Source of the DNA: Cryobacterium lactosi
GTDB taxonomy: Bacteria; Actinomycetota; Actinomycetes; Actinomycetales; Microbacteriaceae
Assembly (NCBI RefSeq): GCF_004403945.1
Contig: NZ_SOHM01000006.1
Span: 341-64,340 of the forward strand
Reading direction: 5' to 3'
DNA length: 64,000 nt
The notes below the pieces were generated by a model. It made no database searches, had not been told where the DNA came from, and was given only the letters and a program-made list of their open reading frames with translations. This document shows, piece by piece, positions 1 to 7,622 of this stretch (the stretch's first letter is position 1; each line of letters starts with the position of its first letter). The translations under genes were made by a program, and so were the position numbers.

Positions 1-1
1 A

Positions 2-1585
2 CTAGTCGAGCCGCGGGGTGACGCCGGCCTGCAGGGCGTCGAGCTCGTGCCGCACGTCATCGGCGCTGCCCGGGAAGATCCGCCTGGCCATGACCGCCTC
101 GGTGAGGGCGGCGCGCTGCCGGTCGAAGTACTCGCCGCTGGTGCTGTCGGTGCGGCCGGTGACGGCGGCAGCGGCAACCGCGCGGGCATCGGCCCGGCCC
201 TGGTCGATCTCGGCGTCTTCGGCGGTGGTATCGATCTTCAACCGCTTGGCCAGCAGCGGCAGGGTGGAGCCCTGCAAAAGCAGGGTGCCGACCGCCACGA
301 TGAACGCCACCGTCTGGATGATGGTGCGGCCGGGGAACGGCGCCCCGGACGCGATGGTGAGCGGGATGCCACCGGCCGCGGCGAGGGTGATGATGCCGCG
401 CATGCCGGTCCAGGACACCAGCAGGTTCTCGGCGGGGGTGAGCACGGTGACGTGGCCTCGGTCCCTGCCGCCGTCCCGGCCGAGCGGCCCGGGGCGGCCG
501 GGTCCGCCGCGGCGACGCCGGCGACGCCGGGCGGTCGGGTCGAAGGAGGCAGCCATCCGTTTGGCGTAGATCAGCAGGGCTAGCTGGGCGCGGCCGTAGC
601 TGAAGTACACCCAGGCGAACCGGCACAGGATGACCGTGAGCAGCACGATGAGGCCCAACCCGATGGTGGACCAGGTGGGGGTGCTCGACTCGGCGAGGTC
701 CTCCAGCACGAACCGGAACTGCAGCCCCATGTAAGCGAAGACGAACGCCTCCAGGATGAGGTCGACGACCGGCCAGAGCGCGGCCTCCTGCAACCGGGTG
801 CGGTAGGCCGTGGAGGGCAGGGCCGACTTCTTGCTGCCGAAGCGGGACATGCTCACGGTGAAGCCGGCCGCGACCACGGCGATGATGCCGGAGGCGTGCA
901 ACTGCTCTGAGGCGAAGTAGGCCAGGAACGGCACCAGCAGGTTCAGTCCGCTTTCGATGGTGGGGTTGCCCACCTTGCTGCGAACCATGACGACGACCCG
1001 GCCGATGACCGCACCGAGGATCAGGCCGACCGCGGCCTCCCAACCGAACAGCAGGAACGGGTTTTCGATGAACTCGCGATCTCCGGTCACGGCGGCAACC
1101 GCCACCGCGAACAGGGTGAGCGCGGCCGCGTCGTTGACCAGGCTCTCGCCGGTGAGGATCGACACCGTGCGTCGTGGCAGGCCGATTTCGCGGCCGTGAC
1201 TGACTGTGGTGACCGAGTCCGGCGGCGAGACCACGGCGGCTAACACAAAAGCCCCGGCCAGGCCGAGTTCCGGGGCGATCCACGAGGTGACGAAGCCCAC
1301 CACCACGGTGGTGAAGATCACCAGGACCACGCCGAGGCCGAGGATGCTGCGCAGGTTCTTGAGGAAGGCGAACAGGGAGAAGTTCAGCGTGGCCGAGTAC
1401 AGCAGCGGCGGGATCACGACCCCGAGGATCAGCTCGGGGTCGAGTTCCAGCCGGGGCAGGCCGGGGATGAACGAGATGGCCGCGGCCAGGGTGACCGTGA
1501 CGATGCCGGCCTGCAGCCCGCGCAGATGGGCGAACGCGGCGATGACCAGCGCGCCAGTCATCACAAGGAGCAGCTGGACGTCCAT
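2..1585 (-). CDS. Na+/H+ antiporter, CPA1 family
   Basis: A 527-residue inner-membrane cation/proton antiporter, expected to exchange Na+ (or K+) for H+ in pH and salt homeostasis. The first 450 residues form about a dozen hydrophobic helices. The family signatures are present: PPDSV at 121-125, GESLVNDAAALTLF at 146-159 with the ion-binding Asn151-Asp152 pair, and GMRGIITLAAA at 394-404. Residues 451-527 form a hydrophilic, acidic cytoplasmic tail. Odd: residues 353-377 form an Arg/Gly-rich loop with a run of seven Arg between two membrane helices, which looks like an insertion. The gene is complete; its TAG stop lies at the first bases of the window. It stands 67 nt downstream of the next minus-strand gene, so cotranscription is possible. 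The family is sure; ion preference cannot be read from sequence. Confidence 0.92.
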   Translation of the reverse strand: MDVQLLLVMTGALVIAAFAHLRGLQAGIVTVTLAAAISFIPGLPRLELDPELILGVVIPPLLYSATLNFSLFAFLKNLRSILGLGVVLVIFTTVVVGFVTSWIAPELGLAGAFVLAAVVSPPDSVTTVSHGREIGLPRRTVSILTGESLVNDAAALTLFAVAVAAVTGDREFIENPFLLFGWEAAVGLILGAVIGRVVVMVRSKVGNPTIESGLNLLVPFLAYFASEQLHASGIIAVVAAGFTVSMSRFGSKKSALPSTAYRTRLQEAALWPVVDLILEAFVFAYMGLQFRFVLEDLAESSTPTWSTIGLGLIVLLTVILCRFAWVYFSYGRAQLALLIYAKRMAASFDPTARRRRRRRGGPGRPGPLGRDGGRDRGHVTVLTPAENLLVSWTGMRGIITLAAAGGIPLTIASGAPFPGRTIIQTVAFIVAVGTLLLQGSTLPLLAKRLKIDTTAEDAEIDQGRADARAVAAAAVTGRTDSTSGEYFDRQRAALTEAVMARRIFPGSADDVRHELDALQAGVTPRLD

Positions 1586-1652
1586 GGTGCCTGTCTTTCT
1601 GTGGTGTCGTGCCAGTCTCCCCTATCGGACAGGCCCGAAATCTCCCCGCAGG

Positions 1653-2750
1653 TCAGGTATTCGCACCGCGCGCATCCACGGGCCATCGCCCGACGATGGC
1701 GCCGTCGCGCACGACCAGGTATTCGTCGGCCAGATTCACGGCGATGCAGACGTGATTGGGAACGACGCTGATCTGGCTGCCGGTGGGAAGATCGACCCCG
1801 GTGATGGTCGCGTGGTGTTCCGACACCGCGGTGATGCGCGCGTCGTGGTGATCGAGCAGTCGACCGAAGCCGGTCGAGAAGGATGCCCGATCGAAGCCGA
1901 GTACCTTGCTGCCCGCATCGGCGATGAGGTGGTTGTCCCGGTGGGACACCACCGTGGTGCGCACGGTGAGTGCGATGTCCTCCGGCGTCGACATCCCGAG
2001 CTCCCACTGTTGCGCGTCGCGAAACACGTACACGCCGGGGCGCAGCTCGGTGAGTACGGTGGCATCGGCGAACTCGGCAGATGGTGTGGAGCCGCCGCTG
2101 ACGATCCGGGCGCTCACGCCCACGGCGGCCAACGCGGCGACGGCGTCGGCCAGCTCGCGAGCTTCGTCGACCGCGGCCGCCCGCCGGCCCGCCGGGGAGT
2201 AGCTGTGCCCGGGGAAGGTGAACACCCCGGCGACGTCGAGGCCGGCCTGCACTGCGGCGGACGCGACGGATGCCGCGTGGGCGGCCACAACTCCGCTGCG
2301 ATGGTGCCCGGAGTCGATCTCGACCAGCACCGCGAGCCGATCGAAAAGCCCGGCGGCGGCCTGGGCGGCACGCTCGGCACCCTCGGTCGAGTCGATGCCG
2401 ATGAGGAGGGGCCCGGTCCCTGCCGGGCTCGCTTCGAGCAGGCGCCGAAGGCGGGCGGTCTTGTCGGCGTCGAGCCAGAGCGGATAGGCGATGAAGATGT
2501 CGGTGAAGCCGGCGGCGGCGAAGACCTCGGCCTCGGCGAGCGTGGCGACGGTGATGCCCGCGGCGCCGGCGTCGACCTGGCGGCGGGCGATCTCGACGGA
2601 CTTGTGCGTCTTCACGTGCGGACGCAGCGTGAGCCCGCGCTCGGACGCGAAGGCGGCCATCGCTGCGATGTTGCGGTCCAGCCGCGCCTCGTCGAGCACG
2701 AGCGACGGAGTGGGCAGGTCGGCGAGGCGGTCCGGTTCGCGAGCGGTCAT
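1653..2750 (-). CDS. D-threonine aldolase / D-serine dehydratase-like PLP enzyme
   Basis: A 365-residue fold-type III PLP enzyme (alanine racemase-like N-terminal barrel plus the small C-terminal domain of the DSD1/D-threonine aldolase family). The RPHVKTHK motif at 43-50 carries the probable PLP lysine (Lys47). Near the C-terminus, NHVC gives His333 and Cys335, the pair that binds the divalent metal in D-serine dehydratase and related enzymes. The likely role is cleavage or deamination of a beta-hydroxy D-amino acid in the cytoplasm. Aldolase and dehydratase cannot be separated from sequence alone. ATG start; the next upstream gene ends 30 nt away on the same strand. Confidence 0.82.
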   Translation of the reverse strand: MTAREPDRLADLPTPSLVLDEARLDRNIAAMAAFASERGLTLRPHVKTHKSVEIARRQVDAGAAGITVATLAEAEVFAAAGFTDIFIAYPLWLDADKTARLRRLLEASPAGTGPLLIGIDSTEGAERAAQAAAGLFDRLAVLVEIDSGHHRSGVVAAHAASVASAAVQAGLDVAGVFTFPGHSYSPAGRRAAAVDEARELADAVAALAAVGVSARIVSGGSTPSAEFADATVLTELRPGVYVFRDAQQWELGMSTPEDIALTVRTTVVSHRDNHLIADAGSKVLGFDRASFSTGFGRLLDHHDARITAVSEHHATITGVDLPTGSQISVVPNHVCIAVNLADEYLVVRDGAIVGRWPVDARGANT

Positions 2751-2780
2751 ACCCCAGTCTGGCAGTCGACCGGTGTGCGC

Positions 2781-3137
2781 CTACAGGAGGTCCGCCTGCA
2801 CTCGCGCGAGCTTCTGACCGGCGAAGGTGATGTCGAACGTTCCGCCTGTCCGTCCGCCGGGAAAGTCGCCGGTGAAGTCCACCTCGACGTGCAGGGAGTT
2901 CTCCCTGGCCTCGGTGCTCACCAGCCGGGTCTGGGTGTTGTAGCCGTCGAAGTAGCTCTGGAAGTAGCGGGCGATACCCGGCTTACCGGTGAAGGCTTCG
3001 CCGACTGACGGGTCGTCGAGCACGGCGTCGTCGGCGAAGAAGGCGAGGTACTGATCGACATCGTGGGTGTTGGTGGCGGTGATCCACGCGTCGACGAGGG
3101 CGGTCTGGGCGGTGCTGGTCTGGTTGGTGTTGGGCAT
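2781..3137 (-). CDS. NTF2/SnoaL-like protein
   Basis: A 118-residue single-domain protein of the nuclear transport factor 2 (SnoaL-like) superfamily. It has the N-terminal helix pattern ALVDAWITATNTHDVDQY, a DDAVLDDPS strand motif and a short C-terminal sheet. The fold makes a conical pocket used for small-molecule isomerisation, hydrolysis or binding; the substrate is unknown here. It is divergent from the HTH regulator at 3278 across a 140-bp spacer holding two palindromes, the usual layout of a regulator and its target. No signal peptide is present, so it should be cytoplasmic. Confidence 0.72.
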   Translation of the reverse strand: MPNTNQTSTAQTALVDAWITATNTHDVDQYLAFFADDAVLDDPSVGEAFTGKPGIARYFQSYFDGYNTQTRLVSTEARENSLHVEVDFTGDFPGGRTGGTFDITFAGQKLARVQADLL

Positions 3138-3218
3138 GTCGAGTCGTCTTCCGGTCGGTTCGCCGCGGGCGGCGGGGGAGGTTGTGTAGTTCTTCGAGTC
3201 TCATGGTCACCGCCGCCG

Positions 3219-3248
3219 CCTGCCAGGGTGGGCTGCACCCTGCCAGGG
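3219..3248. promoter_or_regulatory. twin palindromic operators, MmyB-type regulator
   Basis: Two odd palindromes, CCTGCCAGG (3219-3227) and CCCTGCCAGGG (3238-3248), have centres exactly 20 bp apart, about two helical turns. They lie 30-59 bp upstream of the HTH gene start (3278), between it and the divergent NTF2-like gene. The phased spacing on one face of the DNA suggests two bound dimers of that regulator. The site is seen directly; the binding protein is inferred. Confidence 0.6.
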
Positions 3249-3277
3249 CGTGGGCGGGTGCAACTAACGTGGGCGGT

Positions 3278-4102
3278 ATGCCCGCCCAGACCAGTCCCCT
3301 CGGAGACTTCCTCCGCGCCCAGCGCGCCCGGATCTCTCCGGGTGACGTGGGGCTGCCCGACCTGGCCGGCCGTCGGGTCAGCGGACTCCGCCGGGAGGAG
3401 GTCGCCGTGCTGGCCGGGGTGAGCGTTGACTATTACACCCGGCTCGAGCAGGGCCGGGAGCGCACGCCATCCGCCCAGGTGGTCGAGTCGATCTGCGCGG
3501 CCCTCCGACTGAGCCGGGATGCCCGCGAGCACGCCTTCCGCCTGGCGCGGCTCGCGCCGCGCGACGAGGCTGCCCGTGGCGCGGTGAGTGCCGACCTCCG
3601 GCAGCTGATGGATGCGTTCCCCGACTCGGCCGCCTACGTCGTGGATGCGGCGTTCCGGGTGATCGCAGCCAATCCGACGGCCCAGGCGTTGCTCGGCGAA
3701 ACGCAAATCGACGACGCACTCGACTTCCTGTTCCGCAATCCCGCGGCCCGGGAGTACTTCGTGGAGTGGGACGTCGTCGCCCGCGCCACGGTGAGCGCAC
3801 TCCGCCTCGCCGTCGGTCACACGCCGCCGCATCCCGACCTGATTCCCACCATCGACGGGCTGCTTCGGGAGAGCTCCGCCTTCGCCGCGCTGTGGGCCGA
3901 TCACGCCGTGGCCGGGCTGAACATCACCCATAAGATCATCAACCACCCCGACGTCGGTCGGCTGGAGCTGACCTACCAGACCCTGGACGTGCGAGATGCG
4001 CCCGGCCAGCAGCTGACCGTCGCGACCGCACCCGCCGGTTCGCCGAGCGCGGACGCCCTCGCGCTGCTCGGTACCGTGCGGGCCACCCGAGCCAGGAACT
4101 GA
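3278..4102 (+). CDS. HTH regulator, MmyB-like ligand-binding domain
   Basis: A 274-residue XRE-type regulator. Residues 1-70 form the helix-turn-helix domain (LGDFLRAQRARISP, VSGLRREEVAVLAGVS, YYTRLEQGRE). Residues from about 105 to 265 match the MmyB-like (MLTR) ligand-binding domain, with the typical VDAAFRVIAANPTAQALLG and YQTLDVRDAPGQQLTVATA strands. ATG 3278 is chosen because the family motif starts right after it; an upstream in-frame ATG at 3182 would put the operator palindromes inside the gene. These proteins usually control a divergent enzyme gene, here the NTF2-like gene. The ligand is unknown. Confidence 0.85.
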   Translation: MPAQTSPLGDFLRAQRARISPGDVGLPDLAGRRVSGLRREEVAVLAGVSVDYYTRLEQGRERTPSAQVVESICAALRLSRDAREHAFRLARLAPRDEAARGAVSADLRQLMDAFPDSAAYVVDAAFRVIAANPTAQALLGETQIDDALDFLFRNPAAREYFVEWDVVARATVSALRLAVGHTPPHPDLIPTIDGLLRESSAFAALWADHAVAGLNITHKIINHPDVGRLELTYQTLDVRDAPGQQLTVATAPAGSPSADALALLGTVRATRARN

Positions 4103-4106
4103 CCGG

Positions 4107-5342
4107 TCAGAGCGCAGCGGCTTTGGCGAGCAAGACACCCCGCTCGCGCTCATTCCCGGTGAGCGCTGCCGCGGTCACGAACTCCGAACGCGCCTCCTCG
4201 GCCCGGCCGAGCCGGGCCAGCAGTTCGCCGCGCACGCTCGGCAACAGCGACGAGCCGCGCAGCGCGCCGGCGTCGGCCAGGCCGTCCACGATGCGCAGGG
4301 CGGATGCCGGACCGGTCGCCATCGATACCGCCACCGCCCGGTTGAGGTCCACCACCGGGTTCGGCGCGATACGGCCGAGGGCCTCGTAAAGCAGCACGAT
4401 CCGGGCCCAATCGGTCTCGTCGATACTCGGCGCGGTGGCATGGCACTCCGCGATCGCGGCCTGCAGGGCGTAGCTGCCCCGGCCACGGCCCAGCGTATCC
4501 GCCCGGGCCAGCGCCGCCTGGCCGCGGCCGATCTGGGCGCGGTCCCAACGGGCCCGGTCCTGGTCGGCCAGCAGGACGGGGGTGCCGTCCGGGCGCACCC
4601 TGGCGCCGAACCTGGACGCCTGCAGCTCCATCAGCGCCACGAGCGCGTTCACCTCCGGCTCCCGCGGGGTGAGGCCGGCCAGCACCCGGCCGAGGCGCAG
4701 CGCCTCGTTGGCCAGGTCGGTACGCATCCACTGCTCGCCCGCGGTGGCGGCGTAGCCCTCGGTGAAGATCAGGTAGACCACGCCGAGCACCGAGCCGAGC
4801 CGGGCCCGCCACTCGCTCGGGTCGGGTGCCTCAAACGGCACCTTCGCGGCGGCCAGGGTCTTCTTGGCGCGCACGATGCGCTGCTGGATGGTGGCGACCG
4901 GCAACAGGAACAGGCGGGCGATCTCCTCGGTGCTGAGCCCGCCGATCAACCGCAGCGTCAACGCCACCTGGGCTTCGCGGGCGATGACGGGGTGGCAGGC
5001 GATGAACACCAGGCGCAACACGTCGTCATCGATCGGCTGCCAGGCATCCGGGCCCTCGTGGGGCCCGGTCGCCAGGTCGTGGGCGATCGCCTGGTAACGC
5101 TCGTCCAGGCGCTCGCGCCGCCGCCAGGTGTCGATGGCCTTGCGCTTGGCCACCGCGGTGAGCCAGGCCCCCGGGTTGTGCGGGATGCCCGTCTCCGGCC
5201 ACTGCCGGAGCGCGTCGACGACGGCCTCCTGGGCGAGGTCCTCGGCCAGCACCACGTCGTTGGTCACCCTGGCGAGGGTGGCGACGATCCGGGCGCCCTC
5301 GATACGCCAGACCGCCGCCACTGTGCGCCCGGTGTCGACCAT
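4107..5342 (-). CDS. ECF42-group RNA polymerase sigma factor
   Basis: A 411-residue extracytoplasmic-function sigma factor with the long C-terminal extension typical of group ECF42. Sigma region 2 (about 15-80) includes AEDLAQEAVVDALRQWPE and WLTAVAKRKAIDTWRRR. Region 4 (about 125-175) includes LSTEEIARLFLLPVATIQQRI. The remaining ~230 residues are helical and carry the conserved YALQAAIAECHA, TDWARIVLLYEAL and NPVVDLNRAVAV patches. It follows the DGPF-domain gene by 21 nt, the hallmark gene pair of this group, and no anti-sigma factor is encoded nearby. In this group the extension itself is thought to control activity. The regulon is unknown. Confidence 0.9.
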   Translation of the reverse strand: MVDTGRTVAAVWRIEGARIVATLARVTNDVVLAEDLAQEAVVDALRQWPETGIPHNPGAWLTAVAKRKAIDTWRRRERLDERYQAIAHDLATGPHEGPDAWQPIDDDVLRLVFIACHPVIAREAQVALTLRLIGGLSTEEIARLFLLPVATIQQRIVRAKKTLAAAKVPFEAPDPSEWRARLGSVLGVVYLIFTEGYAATAGEQWMRTDLANEALRLGRVLAGLTPREPEVNALVALMELQASRFGARVRPDGTPVLLADQDRARWDRAQIGRGQAALARADTLGRGRGSYALQAAIAECHATAPSIDETDWARIVLLYEALGRIAPNPVVDLNRAVAVSMATGPASALRIVDGLADAGALRGSSLLPSVRGELLARLGRAEEARSEFVTAAALTGNERERGVLLAKAAAL

Positions 5343-5363
5343 GGTGCCCGCCTGCCGTTCCGG

Positions 5364-5789
5364 CTAGACCTGGCCGCTCTCCACGCGCCAGGTCTCCTGC
5401 TGCATGAGCCGCGGGTTGTCGGCGAATTCGCCGAAGTCGCTCATCTCGGTCACCCGGCGAACCTCGAGCTTCGACCCGGGGCCGAGCGGGCACCGGCTCG
5501 CCCACTCGATGGCCTCCTCCTTGGAGGCGACCTGGATCATCCAGAAGCCGCTGAACAGCTCATGGGTCTCGCCGTAGGGGCCGTCCGTCACGAGGGGCGG
5601 GTCGGCGGTGAAGTCGACCACGAAGTTGTCGGCCATCGAGTCGGCCAGGCCGTCGCCGGCGAGCATCACGCCGGCCTTGAGCAGCGCCTCGTTGTACGCG
5701 CCCATCTTCTCGATGATTTCGTTGAAGTCGGCCTTCTCGTAGTCCTGGCGGGCGGCGTCGGTTGCTCGCATGATCAGCATGTACTTCAT
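5364..5789 (-). CDS. DGPF/YciI-like protein, partner of ECF42 sigma
   Basis: A 141-residue protein of the YCII-related DGPF family. The name-giving motif is TDGPYGETHELFSGFW; the N-terminal strand MKYMLIMRA and the helix SKEEAIEWASRCP are also typical. DGPF proteins are nearly always encoded beside ECF42 sigma factors and are presumed targets or signalling partners; their reaction is not known. The start is ATG 5789, preceded by AAGGAGAATCCG, an excellent ribosome binding site. An ECF42-like promoter lies about 50-75 nt upstream. Confidence 0.88.
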   Translation of the reverse strand: MKYMLIMRATDAARQDYEKADFNEIIEKMGAYNEALLKAGVMLAGDGLADSMADNFVVDFTADPPLVTDGPYGETHELFSGFWMIQVASKEEAIEWASRCPLGPGSKLEVRRVTEMSDFGEFADNPRLMQQETWRVESGQV

Positions 5790-5836
5790 CGGATTCTCCT
5801 TGGTTTCCGGGGCGCCGAATGCGTCCCTCTACAAAG

Positions 5837-5865
5837 TCGTCGAACAGCATCCACCCCGATCGACA
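5837..5865 (-). promoter_or_regulatory. ECF42-type promoter of the DGPF-sigma operon
   Basis: On the minus strand, TGTCGA (5865-5860) is followed after exactly 17 nt by CGACGA (5842-5837). This fits the TGTCGA (-35) and CGA-type (-10) elements recognised by ECF42 sigma factors. It lies in the 131-bp gap before the DGPF gene and gives a leader of roughly 40 nt, so the sigma factor probably drives its own operon. Confidence 0.68.
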
Positions 5866-5920
5866 TGGCGGTGAAAGAAATTCAAGCAGTTCCGAGAGCC
5901 CGGCTCAATCGAATTCAGCG

Positions 5921-6301
5921 CTACTGGACGCCCAGGCCCAGCCAGAGCCCGAGGAAGGCCGAGGACACGGCGAGCACGAGCATGCCGAGCGCGTTGACCA
6001 GGGCTGAGAGCGACCGGCGGTCCTGCGCCAGACGCGCGGTCTCCACGCTGGCGGTGCTGAAGGTGGTGAAGCCGCCCATCAGGCCGCCGCCGAGTACCAG
6101 GTGCCAGGCCTCCGGCAGCCATGCCGCGAGGGCGAGCCCCGTGATCAGGCCGAGCAGCAGCGAACCGATCACGTTGATCAGCAGGGTGCCCACCGGCAGG
6201 GCGGTCTTCACCCGGGCGCGCACGACGCCGTCCAGGAAGAGCCGCAGGGCCGCACCGGCGCCGCCGGCCAGGGCCACGGCCACGAACAACAGGGGAGTCA
6301 T
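5921..6301 (-). CDS. crcB: fluoride channel subunit CrcB/Fluc (second copy)
   Basis: A 126-residue four-helix membrane protein of the Fluc/CrcB family, which exports fluoride passively as a dual-topology dimer. It shows GGAGAALRLFLDG near the N-terminus, the GTLLINVIGSLLLG helix with the conserved Asn, and the GGFTTFSTASVE motif that forms the central Na+ and Phe-box region. The start is set at ATG 6301 because it overlaps the stop of the other crcB gene as ATGA; a longer start at 6340 would add a hydrophilic stretch inside its neighbour. Paired crcB genes usually encode the two opposite-orientation halves of a heterodimer. Confidence 0.93.
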   Translation of the reverse strand: MTPLLFVAVALAGGAGAALRLFLDGVVRARVKTALPVGTLLINVIGSLLLGLITGLALAAWLPEAWHLVLGGGLMGGFTTFSTASVETARLAQDRRSLSALVNALGMLVLAVSSAFLGLWLGLGVQ

Positions 6302-6756
6302 GAGGCCGCCGGTCTGGTCCGGCCGGCCCGATGCCGGCACAGGGCCCCGCCGGCGCCGATGCCGGCCCAGGAAGCCAGGGCGCCGACCAGGACTGTGCCC
6401 AGCGCGTAGAGCAGCGCCGTGCCGATCCGGTTGTCGGCCAGCAGCAGACTGGTGTCGGTGGCCAGGGCGCTGTAGGTGGTGAAGCCGCCGAGCACCCCGG
6501 TGCCCAGCAGCAACCGCAGCTGTCGGCGCCGGCCCTCATCGGGGCCGCGGCGGGTCAGGGTCTCCAACAGCAGCCCGAGCAGGAACGCGCCGACGATGTT
6601 GATCCCCACGATCACCACCGCCACCCCGGCCACCGGCGGGACCGAGATCGCCAGGAGCTCCCGCAGCGCGGTCCCCATGGTGCCGCCGGCGAACACGAGT
6701 GCGAGGTACTGCCAGCGCAGGTGCACCGGACGCGGCGCGGCATCCGGATCCATCAT
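6298..6756 (-). CDS. crcB: fluoride channel subunit CrcB/Fluc (first copy)
   Basis: A 152-residue CrcB/Fluc protein with a slightly longer, charged N-terminus (MMDPDAAPRPVHLRW). Family signatures are GGTMGTALRELL, VGINIVGAFLLG and GGFTTYSALATDT. It starts within the stop codon of the phosphoglycerate mutase (TGATG) and its own stop overlaps the second crcB start, so the three genes are almost surely translated as a coupled unit. It is expected to sit in the cytoplasmic membrane opposite in orientation to the downstream subunit. Confidence 0.93.
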   Translation of the reverse strand: MMDPDAAPRPVHLRWQYLALVFAGGTMGTALRELLAISVPPVAGVAVVIVGINIVGAFLLGLLLETLTRRGPDEGRRRQLRLLLGTGVLGGFTTYSALATDTSLLLADNRIGTALLYALGTVLVGALASWAGIGAGGALCRHRAGRTRPAAS

Positions 6757-7496
6757 CAGGTGCCGCCGTCGAGGGTGAGGGCGAGGGCCGCAGCCTCGGC
6801 ACGCGGGGCGTCGAGGTACCGCCGGCCGCCGGCCTGATAGACGAGCGGATGCCCGGTGGGCAGATTGAGCCGGTGGATGGCGGACTTGTCGAGGTGCTCG
6901 AGCACGGCGCAGTAGGCGCGCAGCGAGTTGCCGTGAGCCACGACCAGCACGGTGCGATCCGCCGCCAGCAGCGGCACGATCCGTTCGGCATGGAAGTCGC
7001 CGATGCGGGCCATCACGTTCCGCAGGGATTCGGTGCGGGTAAGGGCCAGGGCGGGCAGGCCGCGGAACAGGGCGGTGCGCTGGAAGGCCGCGAACTGTTC
7101 GTCGGACAGGGGTGGGGGAGCGGTGTCGACCGAACGCCGCCAGGCCAGGAACTGCTCCTCGCCGGCCTCGGCGCGCACGTCGTCCTTGTGCCGGCCGGTC
7201 AAGGCGCCGTAGTTGCGTTCGTTCAGCCGCCAGTCGGTGCCGACCGTGGTCGCCGGCAGGTTCAGCGCGGCGGCGACGATCGCGGCTGTCTGCGCGGCGC
7301 GCTGCAGGGGAGACACGAAGACCGCATCCGGCACCAGGTCGTGCGTCAGCAACAGGCCCGCTGCGGTGCCGGCCTCATCGGCGCCCGACGGCGACAGCCC
7401 GGGGTCGAGGATGCCGGTGAACAGGCCGGCGGCATTCGCGGTGCTTTGGCCGTGGCGGAGCAGTACGAGGGATCCACCGCTCGGTCTCGCCGCCAC
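6756..7496 (-). CDS. gpmA: 2,3-bisphosphoglycerate-dependent phosphoglycerate mutase
   Basis: A 246-residue histidine-phosphatase-superfamily mutase interconverting 3- and 2-phosphoglycerate. The phosphohistidine motif LRHGQS places the catalytic His at 15; LNERNYGALTGRHK at 91-104 contains the general acid Glu93 and the mutase-specific loop; VVAHGNSLRA gives the second His at 188. The length is close to the usual ~250. The start is GTG 7496 with a GGTGGGTGAG sequence just upstream. It is the first gene after a fluoride riboswitch and is coupled to two crcB genes. Fluoride blocks enolase, the next enzyme in glycolysis, so fluoride-induced extra mutase could help keep flux going (inference). 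Whether this is the only gpm of the cell cannot be told here. Confidence 0.92.
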   Translation of the reverse strand: MAARPSGGSLVLLRHGQSTANAAGLFTGILDPGLSPSGADEAGTAAGLLLTHDLVPDAVFVSPLQRAAQTAAIVAAALNLPATTVGTDWRLNERNYGALTGRHKDDVRAEAGEEQFLAWRRSVDTAPPPLSDEQFAAFQRTALFRGLPALALTRTESLRNVMARIGDFHAERIVPLLAADRTVLVVAHGNSLRAYCAVLEHLDKSAIHRLNLPTGHPLVYQAGGRRYLDAPRAEAAALALTLDGGT

Positions 7497-7514
7497 CGCT
7501 CACCCACCAGTCTC

Positions 7515-7545
7515 GTCGGCCGGTGTCGGCACGACTAAGAAGTCG
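7515..7545 (-). promoter_or_regulatory. putative riboswitch expression platform (two exclusive hairpins)
   Basis: Just 3' of the riboswitch core on the minus strand are two hairpins that share four bases and cannot form together. The first is CGACT-TCTT-AGTCG (7545-7532). The second is GTCG-T-GCCG-ACAC-CGGC-CGAC (7535-7515). The second ends about 20 nt before the GTG start of gpmA. No U-tract follows, so control may act on translation or on pausing rather than on intrinsic termination. Pairing is seen; the mechanism is inferred. Confidence 0.5.
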
Positions 7546-7603
7546 GTAGGAACCATCAGCGCAATCGGCGGTTCGAGCGGGCGCTCAGGTGGGATCCATC
7601 ACC
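7546..7603 (-). promoter_or_regulatory. fluoride riboswitch (crcB RNA motif)
   Basis: The minus strand from 7603 reads GGTGATGGATCCCACC, then a small hairpin GAGC-GCCC-GCTC, then GAACCGCCGATTGCG, then CTGATGGTTCCTAC (ending 7546). These are the conserved blocks of the crcB-motif RNA in the right order: GGnGATGG with its closing CC, AACCGC forming a short stem with GCG, and CTGATGRYNCCTAC, which makes the pseudoknot and Mg2+/F- pocket. It lies 50 nt upstream of gpmA, followed by two crcB genes, which fits exactly. No clear -10/-35 precedes it, so transcription may also come from the usp gene that ends at 7623. Confidence 0.88.
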
Positions 7604-7622
7604 ACGCAAAAGGGTACACCGC

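Noticed and set aside
4440-6482. A 680-codon plus-strand frame over the sigma-DGPF-crcB genes
   Set aside because: It runs antisense through four well-supported genes and lacks any family pattern.
7532-7545. Intrinsic terminator directly after the fluoride aptamer
   Set aside because: The hairpin CGACT-TCTT-AGTCG is short and has no T-run, so it was recorded as part of a possible expression platform instead.
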